Positions 46,521 to 59,096 of a stretch of 64,000 nt of DNA are shown piece by piece. This DNA is from Glandiceps talaboti. Lineage: Eukaryota > Hemichordata > Enteropneusta > Spengelidae. The stretch's first letter is position 1, and the number at the start of each line of letters is the position of its first letter. A model generated the notes under the pieces. It made no database searches. It was not told where the DNA came from and worked only from the letters and a program-made list of their open reading frames with translations. The position numbers and the translations under genes are program-made. The stretch spans positions 23,170,964 through 23,234,963 of the forward strand of contig NC_135559.1 of the NCBI RefSeq assembly GCF_964340395.1. The letters run 5' to 3'.

Positions 46521-47756
46521 AGGCCAGGATGGTATGTGGTTTACTGTATACTAAATGGGCCAGAATGATGCGTTTTACTGTATACCAAATGGGCCATGGA
46601 TGGTATGTTTTACTGTATACTAAATGGGCCAGGATGGTATGTGGTTTACTGTATACTAAATAGGCCAGGATGGAGTGTTTTACTGTATACTAAATGGGCC
46701 AGGATGGTATGTTTTACTGTATACTAAATGGGCCAGGATGGTATGTGGTTTACTGTACATACTAAATGGGCCAGGATGGTGTGTTTTACTGTATACTAAA
46801 TAGGCCAGGATGGTGTGTTTTACTGTATACTAAATGGGCCAGGATGATGTGTTTTACTGTATACTAAATGGGCCAGGATGGTATGTGTTTTACTGTATAC
46901 TAAATGGGCCAGGATGGTATGTTTTACTGTATACTAAATGGGCCAGGATGGTATGTTTTACTGTATACTAAATGGGCCAGGATGGTATGTTTTACTGTAT
47001 ACTAAATGGGCCAGGATGGTATGTTTTACTGTATACTAAATGGGCCAGGATGGTATGTTTTACTGTATACTAAATGGGCCAGGATGGTATGTTTTACTGT
47101 ATACTAAATGGGCCAGGATGGTATGTGGTTTACTGTACATACTAAATGGGCCAGGATGGTGTGTTTTACTGTATACCAAATGGGCCAGGATGGTATGTTT
47201 TACTGTATACTAAATGGGCCAGAATGGTGTGTTTTACTGTATACTAAATGGGCCAGGATGGTATGTTTTACTGTATACCAAATGGGCCAGGATGGTATGT
47301 TTTACTGTATACTAAATGGGCCAGGATGGTGTGTTTTACTGTATACCAAATAGGCCAGGATGGTATGTTTTACTTTATACCAAAAAGGCCAGGATGGTAT
47401 GTTTTACTGTATACTAAATGGGCCAGGATAGTATGTTTTACTGTATACTAAATGGGCCAGGATGGTATGTGGTTTACTGTATACTAAATGGGCCCGGATG
47501 GTATGTGGTTTACTGTATGCTAAATGGGCCAGGATGGTATGTTTTACTGTATACTAAATGGGCCAGGATGGTATGTGGTTTACTGTATACTAAATGGGCC
47601 AGGATGGTGTGTTTTACTGTATACTAAATGGGCCAGGATGGTATGTTTTACTGTATACTAAATGGGCCAGGATGCATGGTATGTGGTTTACTGTATACTA
47701 AATAGGCCAGGATGGTGTGTTTTACTGTATACTAAGTGGGCCAGAATGATGCGTTT
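46521..47756 (+). repeat. Satellite B, 34-bp unit, left block
   Basis: Units contain GGGCCAGGATGGTATG, then TTTTACTGTATACTAAAT. Variants: TATGTGG adds two bases, GTGTG replaces TATG, and ATAGGCC replaces ATGGGCC. It follows satellite A with no spacer except TATATATA. Interrupted at 47757. Confidence 0.97.
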
Positions 47757-50067
47757 TTAGCTCCGCTGTCAGCGAAAGCTGAAAGCGTAGCTTTAGGTAT
47801 AGGTGGGTATTGAGGTATAGAGAGTAGAGTGAATCATAGGTGTCCGTCAAACTTTTATATTTTTACTATCTACTCCGGAAGTGACAGTCGGAATTCTTCG
47901 ATATTTGGTGTGCATGTTCCCTGGGGGGAGGCTATTCAGATTTGTTCATGCCAAGTTGATCTGTGCCATTTTCAATTTTTTATGATTTTTTTTCATAAAA
48001 TGTCATTTTCATCAACTCCTTGAAAACCTCTTATTAGATTGCTTTGATATCTGGCGTGTTGATGCGCAGGGGGTAGCTTACTCAGATTTGTTAATTTCAA
48101 GTCAGCACATCCTCATTTTTATTTTTTATGATTTTTTTTTTGTAATTTGAAAAAAAAATGAATATGTTAATGAGCATAATGACCGACGCCATATTGGAAA
48201 TCAGTCGACGAGACTTTAAGTAAACTGCCACTTTTCAAAAGACACTATTGACGTCAAACAAACGATGTAATATGTGCTATAGTCATAATTCTACGCATTG
48301 GGCGCCCAAATGACAAGCGTTTGTTCGAAACAGGGTTGTAAACTTCAAATCAGTCCGCAACATCCTCATTTGCATACTCTATCCTGATTCGACCAGAAGC
48401 TGAAGGTGACCTCATTTGACCGAGCGATTTTCCACAGCAAGCATCTTGAGTATCAACACAGGACGTTCTTGGTACTCACTAAAATCACACTTCAGACCCA
48501 CTATAAAAGTGTGATGTTTTCAGATAACATGTAACTTGTGGTTAATTCTATATTGTCGTGCAATTTGGAATGACAGTGAACCAGAATTCAGACAACTTGC
48601 GTAAGGAAGGGCATGCCAGACATGCGGTTGAAGTTATGGCCGACAGTTCACATGTAAAGTTAAACGACATGAACGTGTCTTGCCTTTCCAAAATGCAAAT
48701 ATTTGGCAAGTAAAAATAATTAAAATAATTACAACTTTAATTTGGCTTTAGACTTTGCATTATGTTTTGCGTATCTTTCCCCGTTTTACATGTAAATCCG
48801 AAAAGGTTCTCTCTCATCATGTCATCAGTGTCAGTGATCATACCGCGCGGGGCTGCTTTGAGTACGAGCGAAGTGAGGCATGTTGAGGTATTTTGTTGAG
48901 AATTATAAATATTGCGAAATGTCAAGTACAAGGTTTAAATACAATGGAATGATGAAAAAAATGGCAGAGTCTGCTGACAGGCGCCGGTCACAAGAAACAC
49001 TGTGAATTAAAATATCAGACGATGTATGTGTTAATCGCCGACAATCCACCCGTATGCACGAGGGACTAACCCGGAAGCAAGTCGTTGTCAGCCATACGTT
49101 ACAGTGGTAACATCGTCCGAGAAATCGCTGCGTTCAGAGTGTCATTATTCACAGAATTGTTGTTTTCGAGTGAAAACCCGTCTTGAATTGTATAACTCTA
49201 ACAAATGAAGACATGTCAAGTTATATTTTGAAAGTTGTATCGCTAGTTTGAGACGATTTTCTCACGTACTATAGTACTATCGAGGCTTACTTGGAAGTAG
49301 TAGGACCTTACTCCAGTTCATCGGGAAGTTTAGCCAGTCCGATAATTCTTTCTGGTTTAGTTTACAACACTTTTGATCAATCACGCAGATTTTGTTGTTG
49401 TGATGAAAAGAAATAAAAAAAAAGATCATTTCAAGCATTTCGTTGTGTTTTCTTTGTGAAAGGTAACCGAACATGAACGAGTGTTACCACTGTAACGTAT
49501 GGCTGAGAATGACTCTCTTCCGGGTACTTAACTTGAGATTGTCGCCGTACGGAAACTAAGATGGCGATTAATACATTTCTTCCCTATATATATCTACCAC
49601 AACTAGTACAAGTTGAATGTTGTTGACTTTGTAAATTTGTTAGAAAATTGAAATTCAAATTGCCTCAAAATTATTTTAGATCCCTAGTTTATTTCATTCA
49701 TCATTAAAATTTTCCAGGGTTACAGCTGTAAGACACTGGAATTATTTATAGCCAACCTCAAAATCCTCTTTTTTTCTTTTTCTTGTGTGCATTTCCCAGT
49801 CATTTTTTTCTGAGATTTTGTGCAATTTTTCATAACAGTAGATTTTTGTTATAAAATGGTGACTATGGTATAAAAGTACAATACATTACCAACTTCTGTG
49901 TAAAATGTGTTTTATAGTGAGACATCATATGAAACCACTAACCACTTTATTGCATCACTAAAACAAAACTGCATAGTGAAGACCTGAACCACTTCTACAT
50001 GTCACCAAAATAAAAAATTAAATTAAAAAAAAAAACAGCGGAGCTATTCTGACCGATAGGTCGCTTG
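47757..50067 (+). mobile_element. Helentron/Helitron2-like non-autonomous insertion in satellite B
   Basis: The satellite phase is interrupted after GCGTTT and resumes with TACTGTATACC. 5' tip TAGCTCCGCTGT (47758-47769) is matched by ACAGCGGAGCTA at 50035-50046, which lies 21-22 bp before the 3' border and is followed by the small hairpin GACC-GATA-GGTC (50051-50062). A 5' inverted repeat at the tip, its partner upstream of a 3' hairpin, insertion between two T residues and no target duplication are the traits described for Helentron/Helitron2 elements. No Rep/helicase frame exists. Two ~150-bp internal sub-repeats near 47880 and 48035 share a TTTGATATYTGG phrase. Confidence 0.55.
49070..49525. 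repeat. Inverted repeat nested in the 47757 insertion
   Basis: CCCGGAAGCAAGTCGTTGTC followed by AGCCATACGTTACAGTGGTA (49070-49111) is inverted at 49484-49525 with about five mismatches in 42. Likely a small MITE inserted in the larger element. Confidence 0.8.
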
Positions 50068-53000
50068 TACTGTATACCAAATGGGCCAGGATGATATGTT
50101 TTACTGTATACTAAATGGGCCAGGATGGTGTGTTTTACTGTATACTAAATGGGCCAGGATGGTATGTGGTTTACTGTATACTAAATGGGCCAGGATGGTA
50201 TGTGGTTTACTGTATACTAAATGGGCCAGGATGGTATGTTTTACTGTATACTAAATGGGCCAGGATGGTATGTGGTTTACTGTATACTAAAAGGGCCAGG
50301 GTGGTGTGTTTTACTGTATACTAAATGGGCCAGGATGGTATGTTTTACTGTATACTAAATGGGCCAGGATGGTATGTGGTTTACTGTATACTAAATAGGC
50401 CAGGATGGTGTGTTTTGCTGTATACTAAATGGGCCAGGATGGTATGTTTTACTGTATACTAAATGGGCCAGGATGGTATGTGCTTTACTGTATACTAAAT
50501 GGGCCAGGATGGTGTGTTTTACTGTATACTAAATGGGCCAGGATGGTATGTGGTTTACTGTATACTAAATGGGCCAGGATGGTGTGTTTTACTGTATACT
50601 AAATGGGCCAGGATGGTATGTGGTTTACTGTATACTAAATGGGCCAGGATGGTATGTTTTACTGTATACTAAATGGGCCAGGATGGTATGTGGTTTACTG
50701 TATACTAAATGGGCCAGGATGGTATGTTTTACTGTATACTAAATGGGCCAGGATGGTATGTGGTTTACTGTATACTAAATGGGCCACGATGGTAAGTTTT
50801 ACTGTATACTAAATGGGCCAGGATGGTATGTGTTTTACTGTATACCAAATGGGCCAGGATGGTATATTGTTTTACTGTATACCAAATAGGCCAGGATGGT
50901 ATGTTTTACTGTATACTAAATGGGCCAGGATGGTTTTACTGTATACTAAATGGGCCAGGATGGTGTGTTTTACTGTATACTAAATCTGCCAGGATGGTAT
51001 GTGGTTTACTGTAGACTAAATGGGCCAGGATGGTATATGGTTTACTGTATACTAAATGGGCCAGGATGGTATGTTTTACTGTATACTAAATGGGCCAGGG
51101 TGGTTTTACTGTATACTAGATGGGCCAGGATGGTGTGTTTTACTGTATACTAAATGGGCCAGGATGGTATGTGGTTTACTGTACATACTAAATGGGCCAG
51201 GATGGTGTGTTTTACTGTATACTAAATGGGCCAGGATGATGTGTTTTACTGCATACCAAATGGGCCAGGATGGTGTGTTTTACTGTATACTAAATGGGCC
51301 AGGATGGTTTTACTGTATACTAAATGGGCCAGGATGGTGTGTTTTACTGTATACTAAATGGGCCAGGATGGTATGTGGTTTACTGTATACTAAATGGGCC
51401 AGGATGGTATGTTTTACTGTATACTAAATGGGCCAGGATGGTATGTGTTTTACTGTATACTAAATGGGCCAGGATGGTGTGTTTTACTGTATACTAAATG
51501 GGCCAGGATGGTATGTTTTATTGTATACCAAATAGGCCAGGATGGTGTGTTTTACTGTATACCAAATGGGCCAGGATGGTGTGATTTACTGTATACTAAA
51601 TGGGCCAGGATGGTGTGTTTTACTGTATACTAAATGGGCCAGGATGGTATGTTTTACTGTATACTAAATGGGCCAGGATGGTATGTTTTACTGTATACTA
51701 AATGGGCCAGGATGGTATGTTTTACTTTATACCAAATGGTCCAGGATGGTATGTTTTACTGTATACTAAATGGGCCAGGATGGTATGTTTTACTTTATAC
51801 CAAATAGTCCAGGATGGTATGTTTTACTGTATACTAAATGGGCCAGGATGGTGTGTTTTACTGTATACTAAATGGGCCAGGATGGTATGTTTTACTGTAT
51901 ACTAAATGGGCCAGGATGGTATGTTTTACTGTATACCAAATGGGCCATGGATGGTATGTTTTACTGTATACAAATAGCCCAGGATGGTATGTTTTACTGT
52001 ATACTAAATGGGCCAGGATGGTGTGTTTTACTGTATACTAAATGGGCCAGGATGGTGTGTTTTACTGTATACTAAATGGGCCAGGATGGTATGTGGTTTA
52101 CTGTATACTAAATAGGCCAGGATGGTGTGTTTTACTGTATACAAATAGCCCAGGATGGTATGTTTTACTGTATACTAAATGGGCCAGGATGGTGTGTTTT
52201 ACTGTATACTAAATGGGCCAGGATGGTATGTGGTTTACTGTATACTAAATGGGCCAGGATGGTATGTTTTACTGTATACTAAATGGGCCAGGATGGTATG
52301 TTTTACTGTATACTAAATGGGCCAGGATGGTATGTGGTTTACTGTATACTAAATGGGCCAGGATGGTATATGGTTTACTGTATACTAAATGGGCCAGGAT
52401 GGTATGTTTTACTGTATACTAAATGGGCCAGGATGGTGTGTTTTACTGTATACTAAATGGGCCAGGATGGTATGTTTTACTGTATACTAAATGGGCCAGG
52501 ATGGTATGTTTTACTGTATACCAAATGGGCCAGGATGGTGTGTTTTACTGTATACTAAATAGGCCAGGATGGTGTGTTTTACTGTATACTAAATAGGCCA
52601 GGATGGTGTGTTTTACTGTATACAAATAGCCCAGGATGGTATGTTTTACTGTATACTAAATGGGCCAGGATGGTATGTTTTACTGTATACTAAATGGGCC
52701 AGGATGGTGTGTTTTACTGTATACTAAATAGGCCAGGATGGTGTGTTTTACTGTATACTAAATGGGCCAGGATGGTATGTTTTACTGTATACTAAATGGG
52801 CCAGGATGGTATGTGGTTTACTGTATACTAAATAGGCCAGGATGGTATGTTTTACTGTATACTAAATGGGCCAGGATGGTATGTTTTACTGTATACTAAA
52901 TGGGCCAGAATGGTATGTTTTACTGTATACTAAATGGGCCAGGATGGTGTGTTTTACTGTATACTAAATAGGCCAGGATGGTGTGTTTTACTGTATACAA

Positions 53001-53808
53001 ATAGCCCAGGATGGTATGTTTTACTGTATACTAAATGGGCCAGAATGGTATGTTTTACTGTATACTAAATGGGCCAGGATGGTGTGTTTTACTGTATACA
53101 AATAGCCCAGGATGGTATGTTTTACTGTATACTAAATGGCCCAGAATGGTATGTTTTACTGTATACTAAATGGGCCAGGATGGTGTGTTTTACTGTATAC
53201 AAATAGCCCAGCATGGTATGTTTTACTGTATACTAAATGGCCCAGAATGGTATGTTTTACTGTATACTAAATGGCCCAGAATGGTATGTTTTACTGTATA
53301 CTAAATGGGCCAGGATGGTGTGTTTTACTGTATACTAAATAGGCCAGGATGGTGTGTTTTACTGTATACAAATAGCCCAGGATGGTATGTTTTACTGTAT
53401 ACTAAATGGGCCAGAATGGTGTGTTTTACTGTATACTAAATGGGCCAGGATGGTGTGTTTTACTGTATACTAAATAGGCCAGGATGGTGTGTTTTACTGT
53501 ATACAAATAGCCCAGGATGGTATGTTTTACTGTATACTAAATGGGCCAGAATGGTATGTTTTACTGTATACTAAATGGGCCAGGATGGTGTGTTTTACTG
53601 TATACAAATAGCCCAGGATGGTATGTTTTACTGTATACTAAATGGGCCAGGATGGTATGTTTTACTGTATACTAAATGGGCCAGGATGGTGTGTTTTACT
53701 GTATACTAAATGGGCCAGGATGGTATGTTTTACTGTATACTAAATGGGCCAGGATGGTATGTTTTACTGTATACTAAATGGGCCAGGATGGTATGTTTTA
53801 CTGTATAC
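50068..53808 (+). repeat. Satellite B, right block
   Basis: About 110 more units. From ~51970 a 33-bp variant with TATACAAATAGCCCAGG appears. At 52620-53620 it alternates with two ordinary units in a ~100-bp higher-order repeat. Ends at TATACTAA, directly against the next element. Confidence 0.97.
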
Positions 53809-54723
53809 TAAGGCTGCTTTCACAAAAACTTGTTTGGGTGGGGGGGGGGGGGGTGTCAGGAGATTTTTTGTAAAACCCTTCTTTTTTTTTTCAAGTACCC
53901 CCCTGCCATATTCCAAAATTTTTCAAGTACACTCCCTCCCCCGCCAAAGCCCCATATATTTCGAGTACCCCCCCCCCCCCCTACCGAATAAATTTTCAAG
54001 TACCCCTCACCCGAATAATTTTTTTTGGAATACTCTTCCTGTGCATTATCATTACACTTAATACCAACTTTGTCCATTATATATATATAACCAATTTGTA
54101 TATTGTGTGTATATACATACACAAACACCAGTTAAAACAAACTGTTATGTTATCCAGTGCATTGCCTTTCCAAAAAAAACCATATAGTTGTAAATGAATT
54201 ACACTTTGAATAACTCTTGTAAAATGATCAGCAGACCAACTGAGTCTTTGTTTTCTGTTCAATATTGTATTAGTACATTATACTAGTAGTGTTACAGTTG
54301 AATGTCATTTTAGTTGTATTTGCAAATATTGTCATGCACATGTTATCTAAAGAGAGTTTTATACTGTATTGTTCCAGTTCAGTTTCCTAAATGTGTGCTG
54401 AAAGAAATCAAATTGGTCTAAATAACACTGAAAAAACTCTTAATAAAATGCATTGCCATGTATCCCGTTCTTGTTTGATGTAAATTAATTCAATATAATG
54501 TCAAAAGAAAATAAATGTATGACTCAAAAATGCCAACCACATTTCATCTAACAGAATAGGAATCAAGTGATATATATTAGTGGTAATGATAATTAAGATG
54601 GCCATATCATCATAGTAATTGTATATCTTAATGAACCTGGTAATACATTTACCTTGTAAGAGCCTGATTATTGGACTGGTTTTGACGTTAAATTACAAAG
54701 GTGAATGCAGGATTTTAAACAAA

Positions 54724-55519
54724 AGTCTCAGAATGTGTTTATTTAAATTTTTGATTTCCAAGTGGTAGCTCTCCTTCCAGATCTTGTGTATATAAACATG
54801 GCATTGTCATCATCATCATCAGACCCAATTTCTCCTTCAACTTCATCAGAGTTGGAACTAGCTGTATCATCATTCTCACTGTCACTGTCATCAGATGACA
54901 AATAATAATAATAATAATAATAAGATGATTTGTAATGCGCCTCATCTCCGAAGAGCTCGAAGCGCAGAGGAAGAGTGGATACAGAAATAGTTAATGGAAA
55001 TGTGAATTCAAGGTATGTGTATTAAATAAAATGAGAAAGAAAAACAGTTATTAGCAGTTGAAGAGGTGAGCTCACTCTCACTTTCTTCAGATTGATAATA
55101 GTGGCATCTTACAGCCTCAACTTTGTCTATTTTGTGCATTTCTGCCACAGCTGGAATTTCATAGTTGGAAAGGTACTTATCAAGTTCTTTCACTTTCAAT
55201 TTGGAAATGTCACCGTTTCTGACAAGCGCATCCCAGTCATATTCATCAATTTTTTTTCGGCACGTTGCTCCCTTTCTTTCATTCTTTTTCTTTCCCTCAT
55301 AGAGGCAAGTGTTCTCTGTTGTTCTAAATGTTGGATTGCTCCCTTTAATATCTCTTTCTTGACACACAGTTTCTTGCTCAATTCGTCAAGTTTCTCAACA
55401 TTTTTACTTGACACTAACCCTTTACTATACAGGTGTTTTAGTTGTGCACAGGGTTGGTAGTCATCTGGTGGTCTTTCACTACCATCATCTCTTGTTAATG
55501 GTGTTGAGAATACATCCAT
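54724..55519 (-). pseudogene. Coiled-coil / SAP-like / acidic-tail protein fragment
   Basis: Minus-strand frame 55519-55196 begins MDVFSTPLTRDDGSERPPDD and has a basic coiled coil (LASMRERKRMKEREQRAEKK). At an A8 run (55250-55257) the reading must shift one base to continue as KIDEYDWDALVRNGDISKLK, then VKELDKYLSNYEI and KIDKVEAVRCHYYQ. This has the helix-turn-helix spacing of a SAP DNA-binding motif, followed by SEESESELTSS. After an inserted tail (54897-54990), 54900-54724 gives an acidic run (DSDSENDDTASS, SDDDDDN) and the C terminus FIYTRSGRRATTWKSKI. The pieces look like one C-terminal region of a transposon-associated protein. SAP identity is by pattern only; the frameshift may be real decay or a homopolymer error. 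Confidence 0.5.
54897..54990 (-). mobile_element. SINE/LINE 3' tail fragment
   Basis: Read on the minus strand: GCGCTTCGAGCTCTTCGGAG, GATGAGGCGCATTACAAATC, then (TTA)n. This is the same tail class as the SINE at 9054-9408. It splits the acidic C-terminal coding piece from the SAP-like piece. Confidence 0.55.
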
Positions 55520-56225
55520 ATAGTGTCAAAGTTTATTTATTTATCTTTATATTTACAAGTAATAGTATATTCATGCAAAGTGGAAAAGTATGTGCAAAAA
55601 ACTTATTTTACTTTTTCTCTGTTAACTCAGCTTGTGAGATATTGTCTTCTGTTACACATGTAGCAGACGTTGCTAATATGCTAATTTTAGGAAATATTTA
55701 GAATGTATTATTAAAAGTTTGTGTTGAAAATTATAGTCATATCTATAGATGAAAAAATACCTTGCACAGAAGTGTTTGATACTTGTCACGTATGTTTTAG
55801 TGCAGGTGCATCTTTTACATTTTGATGGCAGGCTGAGATGAATCTTTTCCAACTTTTTTTTTAACTTCCAAGAGCTGCAAATGTAAAATGTTGTCTGTCA
55901 TATTTGTCTGTCATTTAATACTAGTAAGAATTTACATGAAAAAGTTACATATCATTGTGATAACCACAAACCAAAACACAGTCATGTCATGTTACAAAGA
56001 CGAATATTTTCAGTATAGTGTAAAGGTAATTTCACACATGAAATGAACCAAATTTCAGTAGATAGTAGTGTACATGAAAGACACTGGTATTTTCAGACAA
56101 AAAACAATCTGTACCACTCAATTCGCCCATTTCAATTTATCATTACATTAACAGTTTATTAAAAGAAAATTAAAATTTGACTGTTTTTGTTTTTCATTTT
56201 ACTAACTTGTGAGCAACTGTTGTTT

Positions 56226-56230
56226 GTAGC

Positions 56231-56276
<46 letters not shown>

Positions 56277-56278
56277 AT
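56226..56278. repeat. (TTG)n microsatellite
   Basis: About 16 TTG units inside the 53809-56500 element. Confidence 0.95.
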
Positions 56279-56497
56279 TGAAAAAGGAAGACGAACATTT
56301 TAAAATCTTATTTTCCCATGTTTGAAAAGTCATGATGTCAATTTATTTTCGGGTACCCCCCCCCCCCTACAACCCATAACATTTTTTCAGGTACCCCCCC
56401 CCCCCACACACACACACACTATCCATATATTTTCAAGTCCCCCCCCTAAAATCTCCCGAACCCCCCCCCCCCCCAACAAGTTTTTGTGAAAGCAGCC

Positions 56498-57960
56498 TTA
56501 AGACAGCTTTTGATAGTGTTTGGCATTTAGGATTTTTCTACAAATTATCAAAACAAGGTTTCAGTAGTAAATTATTGAATATCATCAAGTGTATTTATGA
56601 TAATATTCAGTCTTGTATCAAACTCTCAACTGGTTATACTGATTTCTTTTCTTCTCGTATTGGTACAAACAAGGTTGTATTCTAAGTCCCACACTGTTCA
56701 ACCTATTCATTAATGATTTGCCAATGTTACTTCACAGAAATGTATCAATCCTCCCTTTTTGATGGATAAGAAATTATCGATCCTTATGTTCGCTGATGAT
56801 ATTGTACTGTTGTCAACTTCTTGTCATGGTTTACAACATTCACTCAGATTACTTGAATCCTTTTGCAACAAATGGCAACTAACAGTGAGTCTTAAAAAGA
56901 CAAAAGTTATGGTGTTCAATGCTAATTTTAAACCACTTAAATATAGTTTCTTTATTTATAATGAAAGAGTGGATATTGTTGCATCAAACACTTATTTAGG
57001 TATTTCATTAACCCCTTCAGGAAATTTCAAAAATAGTGGTTTTGAAGAATAAAGCTTTGAGAGCTCTGTTTGCTTACACTAACGTACTGAATACACATAA
57101 TGGAGCTTCAGTTGATGTTAAATTGCATCTCTTTGACTCTTTGGTCAAACCAATATTATTATATGGATCTGAAGTTTGGGGTGCCTACATATTCCGAAGA
57201 GTTGATGTTGGCAAATTCAATGAATACTTTCTTATTAAAGCCTGTGATGAATGATATTGAATCAACACACATAAAAGCATGCAGATATATGCTTGGAGTT
57301 AACAAAACATCATGTATTCATGCATGTTGAGGTGAATTGGGTCGTTTCCATTATTAATTACTGTTATTGAAAATGCTGTCAAATATTGGTTTCGGTTAAA
57401 ACAAGTTAAAAAGGCATCTTTATTTGATTATGCATACAAATTAGAAATGAGGTTGCATGAAAAACACCAGTCCATATATCTTGATTTTGTTCATTCAGTA
57501 TTTTCATTTTGTAACTGTTCCCATTATATAGTTGGTGAGAATTGTAAATTGTCTACTATATTAAAGAAAGTTAAAGATTCTTTGAAATCAAAATTTATTG
57601 ACATGTGGAAGCAATCTGTGGCAAGTAACAACAAACTTCATGTTTATTCAAAAAATTCATATGTAGATGGATTAGGATTTCACTTGGACGTCGTTAGTCA
57701 CCAATCATATATTTTCTTTCTTGCAAGTATATAGCTTTGTTAGTTCAGATGTTCTTGGATGTTTGTAGGGAAGGTAAAACAAGTCAGGAAAGAAGGCAAT
57801 TTAAGAATTTTTGGAAAATTAGAAGATGGGTGAAGTTATGGGGAAGAAAAAATAAATGTTGTATTCTATATTGTCATAATTTGTGCAAGAAATCAGTGTG
57901 TTGTAGCTATAATTCAATGCGACGAACGATACACTACTTAAATACGATACGTTTCTTTTT
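56498..57960 (+). pseudogene. LINE reverse transcriptase remnant
   Basis: Plus-strand frames give KTAFDSVWHLGFFYKLS, GCILSPTLFNLFINDL, then LMFADDIVLLST with the catalytic FADD at 56789-56800, TVSLKKTKVMVFN, NTYLGISLTPSG and PILLYGSEVWGAY. This is the palm and thumb of a non-LTR reverse transcriptase, similar in layout to CR1/L2/Jockey-group elements. The C-terminal portion continues in broken frames to ~57740. It starts abruptly at the border of the 53809-56500 element; fingers domain and endonuclease are absent. Frameshifts near 56672, 56755, 57040 and 57250 make it dead. It is on the opposite strand to, and is a different part of a LINE from, 11300-12907. Confidence 0.85.
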
Positions 57961-59009
57961 TTAGGTGCTATAGTGCGCCCTCTTTTGCCGAGATGATATT
58001 TGCATACAAGTTACCCATAATGCAAATGAAAACACTTTGCTGCCATTTAAGACGAAATGTTCTTATTTTTCGAAAAGAAATAAGCCAAAAGATTACTTTC
58101 GTTACAGTTGGAATATATTATTTCCCAACAGTGTGTTTGTTAGATTTCTTATAAGAAAATGGAATTTAGTTTGCTGCCAAAACAAACCGTCTGTTGGGCC
58201 CATACCCTACATCGCAACAATTTTTTTTTACTTCTGTCAGTTGGAACAATTTTTTTCTCAAGGCATTACGAGATCATTTTTTTTCCTCCTTCACCTGCCA
58301 ACAATTTGTTCCCCCGAAATCAAATGGTTCTCCCCTTATGCGAATCGTGTTTAATACTGTCGTTATTAACAGCGATCGGCGCTAGCAGTGTGGCGTAAAG
58401 TTTACACAGTAGAGCCTGTCTCCATATGGTCGAACGATGTACAAGCTGTAAAGCATGAAGAAAGGAAAGCAGATTCAAGTCGTTGCAAAGATTTGACACT
58501 GGTTTCGTTTAAGGATTCTTTTACATACTGTATACTCTGGAAATATACTTGCATGGACTGGGGGTGGGGTAAGGTAAGTCTTCTTCTCCGGCATGCAAAG
58601 AGACAGCCGTGAAACCTGGGCTTACCATAATGCTGGTAACTAAAGAATTAGTTCATGCACTGTGGTCAAATATTACCAATAAATCGACTATTTAGTCGTG
58701 GCTACAAAAGTCCCAGTTTGGATGACCAAAAATCCCGAAATCACAAGTTCAACGTAATTTCAAGGTTTCTCCTTACGTACCATGCCCCGTTGACGTCGCA
58801 ATCAAATATTGCCGCGTTTGTAAGGTGGGAGGCCTTGAAATTACACTTCGAACGGGAAACGTTTCAATTTCGACACTTTTTGTGATCTTACCAGCGACTT
58901 CTGTCGTCAAACCATGGATGTATTTAGGGGAGAAGGATTATGAATACATGTATTGTACTTATTTAGACAGTTGCCGACGAGAAGTGTAATTCACAGACAA
59001 GTAAGGAAT
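57961..59009. other. No recognised gene
   Basis: Moderate GC with several short plus-strand frames (for example 58388-58612 and 58655-58885) and no recognisable domain. Could contain a host exon or promoter, but nothing in the sequence decides it. Confidence 0.35.
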
Positions 59010-59096
59010 TGTACATACATACATACATACATACATACATACATACATACATACATACATACATACATACATACATACATACATACATACATACAT
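59010..59096. repeat. (ACAT)n microsatellite
   Basis: About 21 uninterrupted 4-bp units. Confidence 0.97.

Larger units (their letters stand above)
53809..56500. mobile_element. 2.69-kb inverted-repeat element with poly-C phrases
   Basis: TAAGGCTGCTTTCACAAAAA followed by CTTGTT and a G run on the left (53809 on) is exactly inverted on the right (56500 back). Inside both ends TTTTCAAGTACCCCCC-type phrases recur every 40-55 bp (53885-54005, 56345-56475). The right border overlaps TTAA; the left reads CTAA, so a TTAA duplication is possible but not clean. It carries a minus-strand protein fragment (54724-55519). The superfamily is unresolved. Confidence 0.7.

Noticed and set aside
47757-50067. 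Canonical Helitron
   Set aside because: Ends do not begin TC or end CTRR and the site is T-T rather than A-T; the asymmetric layout fits the Helentron type better.
46541-53800. Many frames reading GQDGMFYCILNGPGW-like peptides
   Set aside because: Produced by satellite B; frame changes every unit because 34 is not a multiple of three, and there is no promoter or unique sequence.
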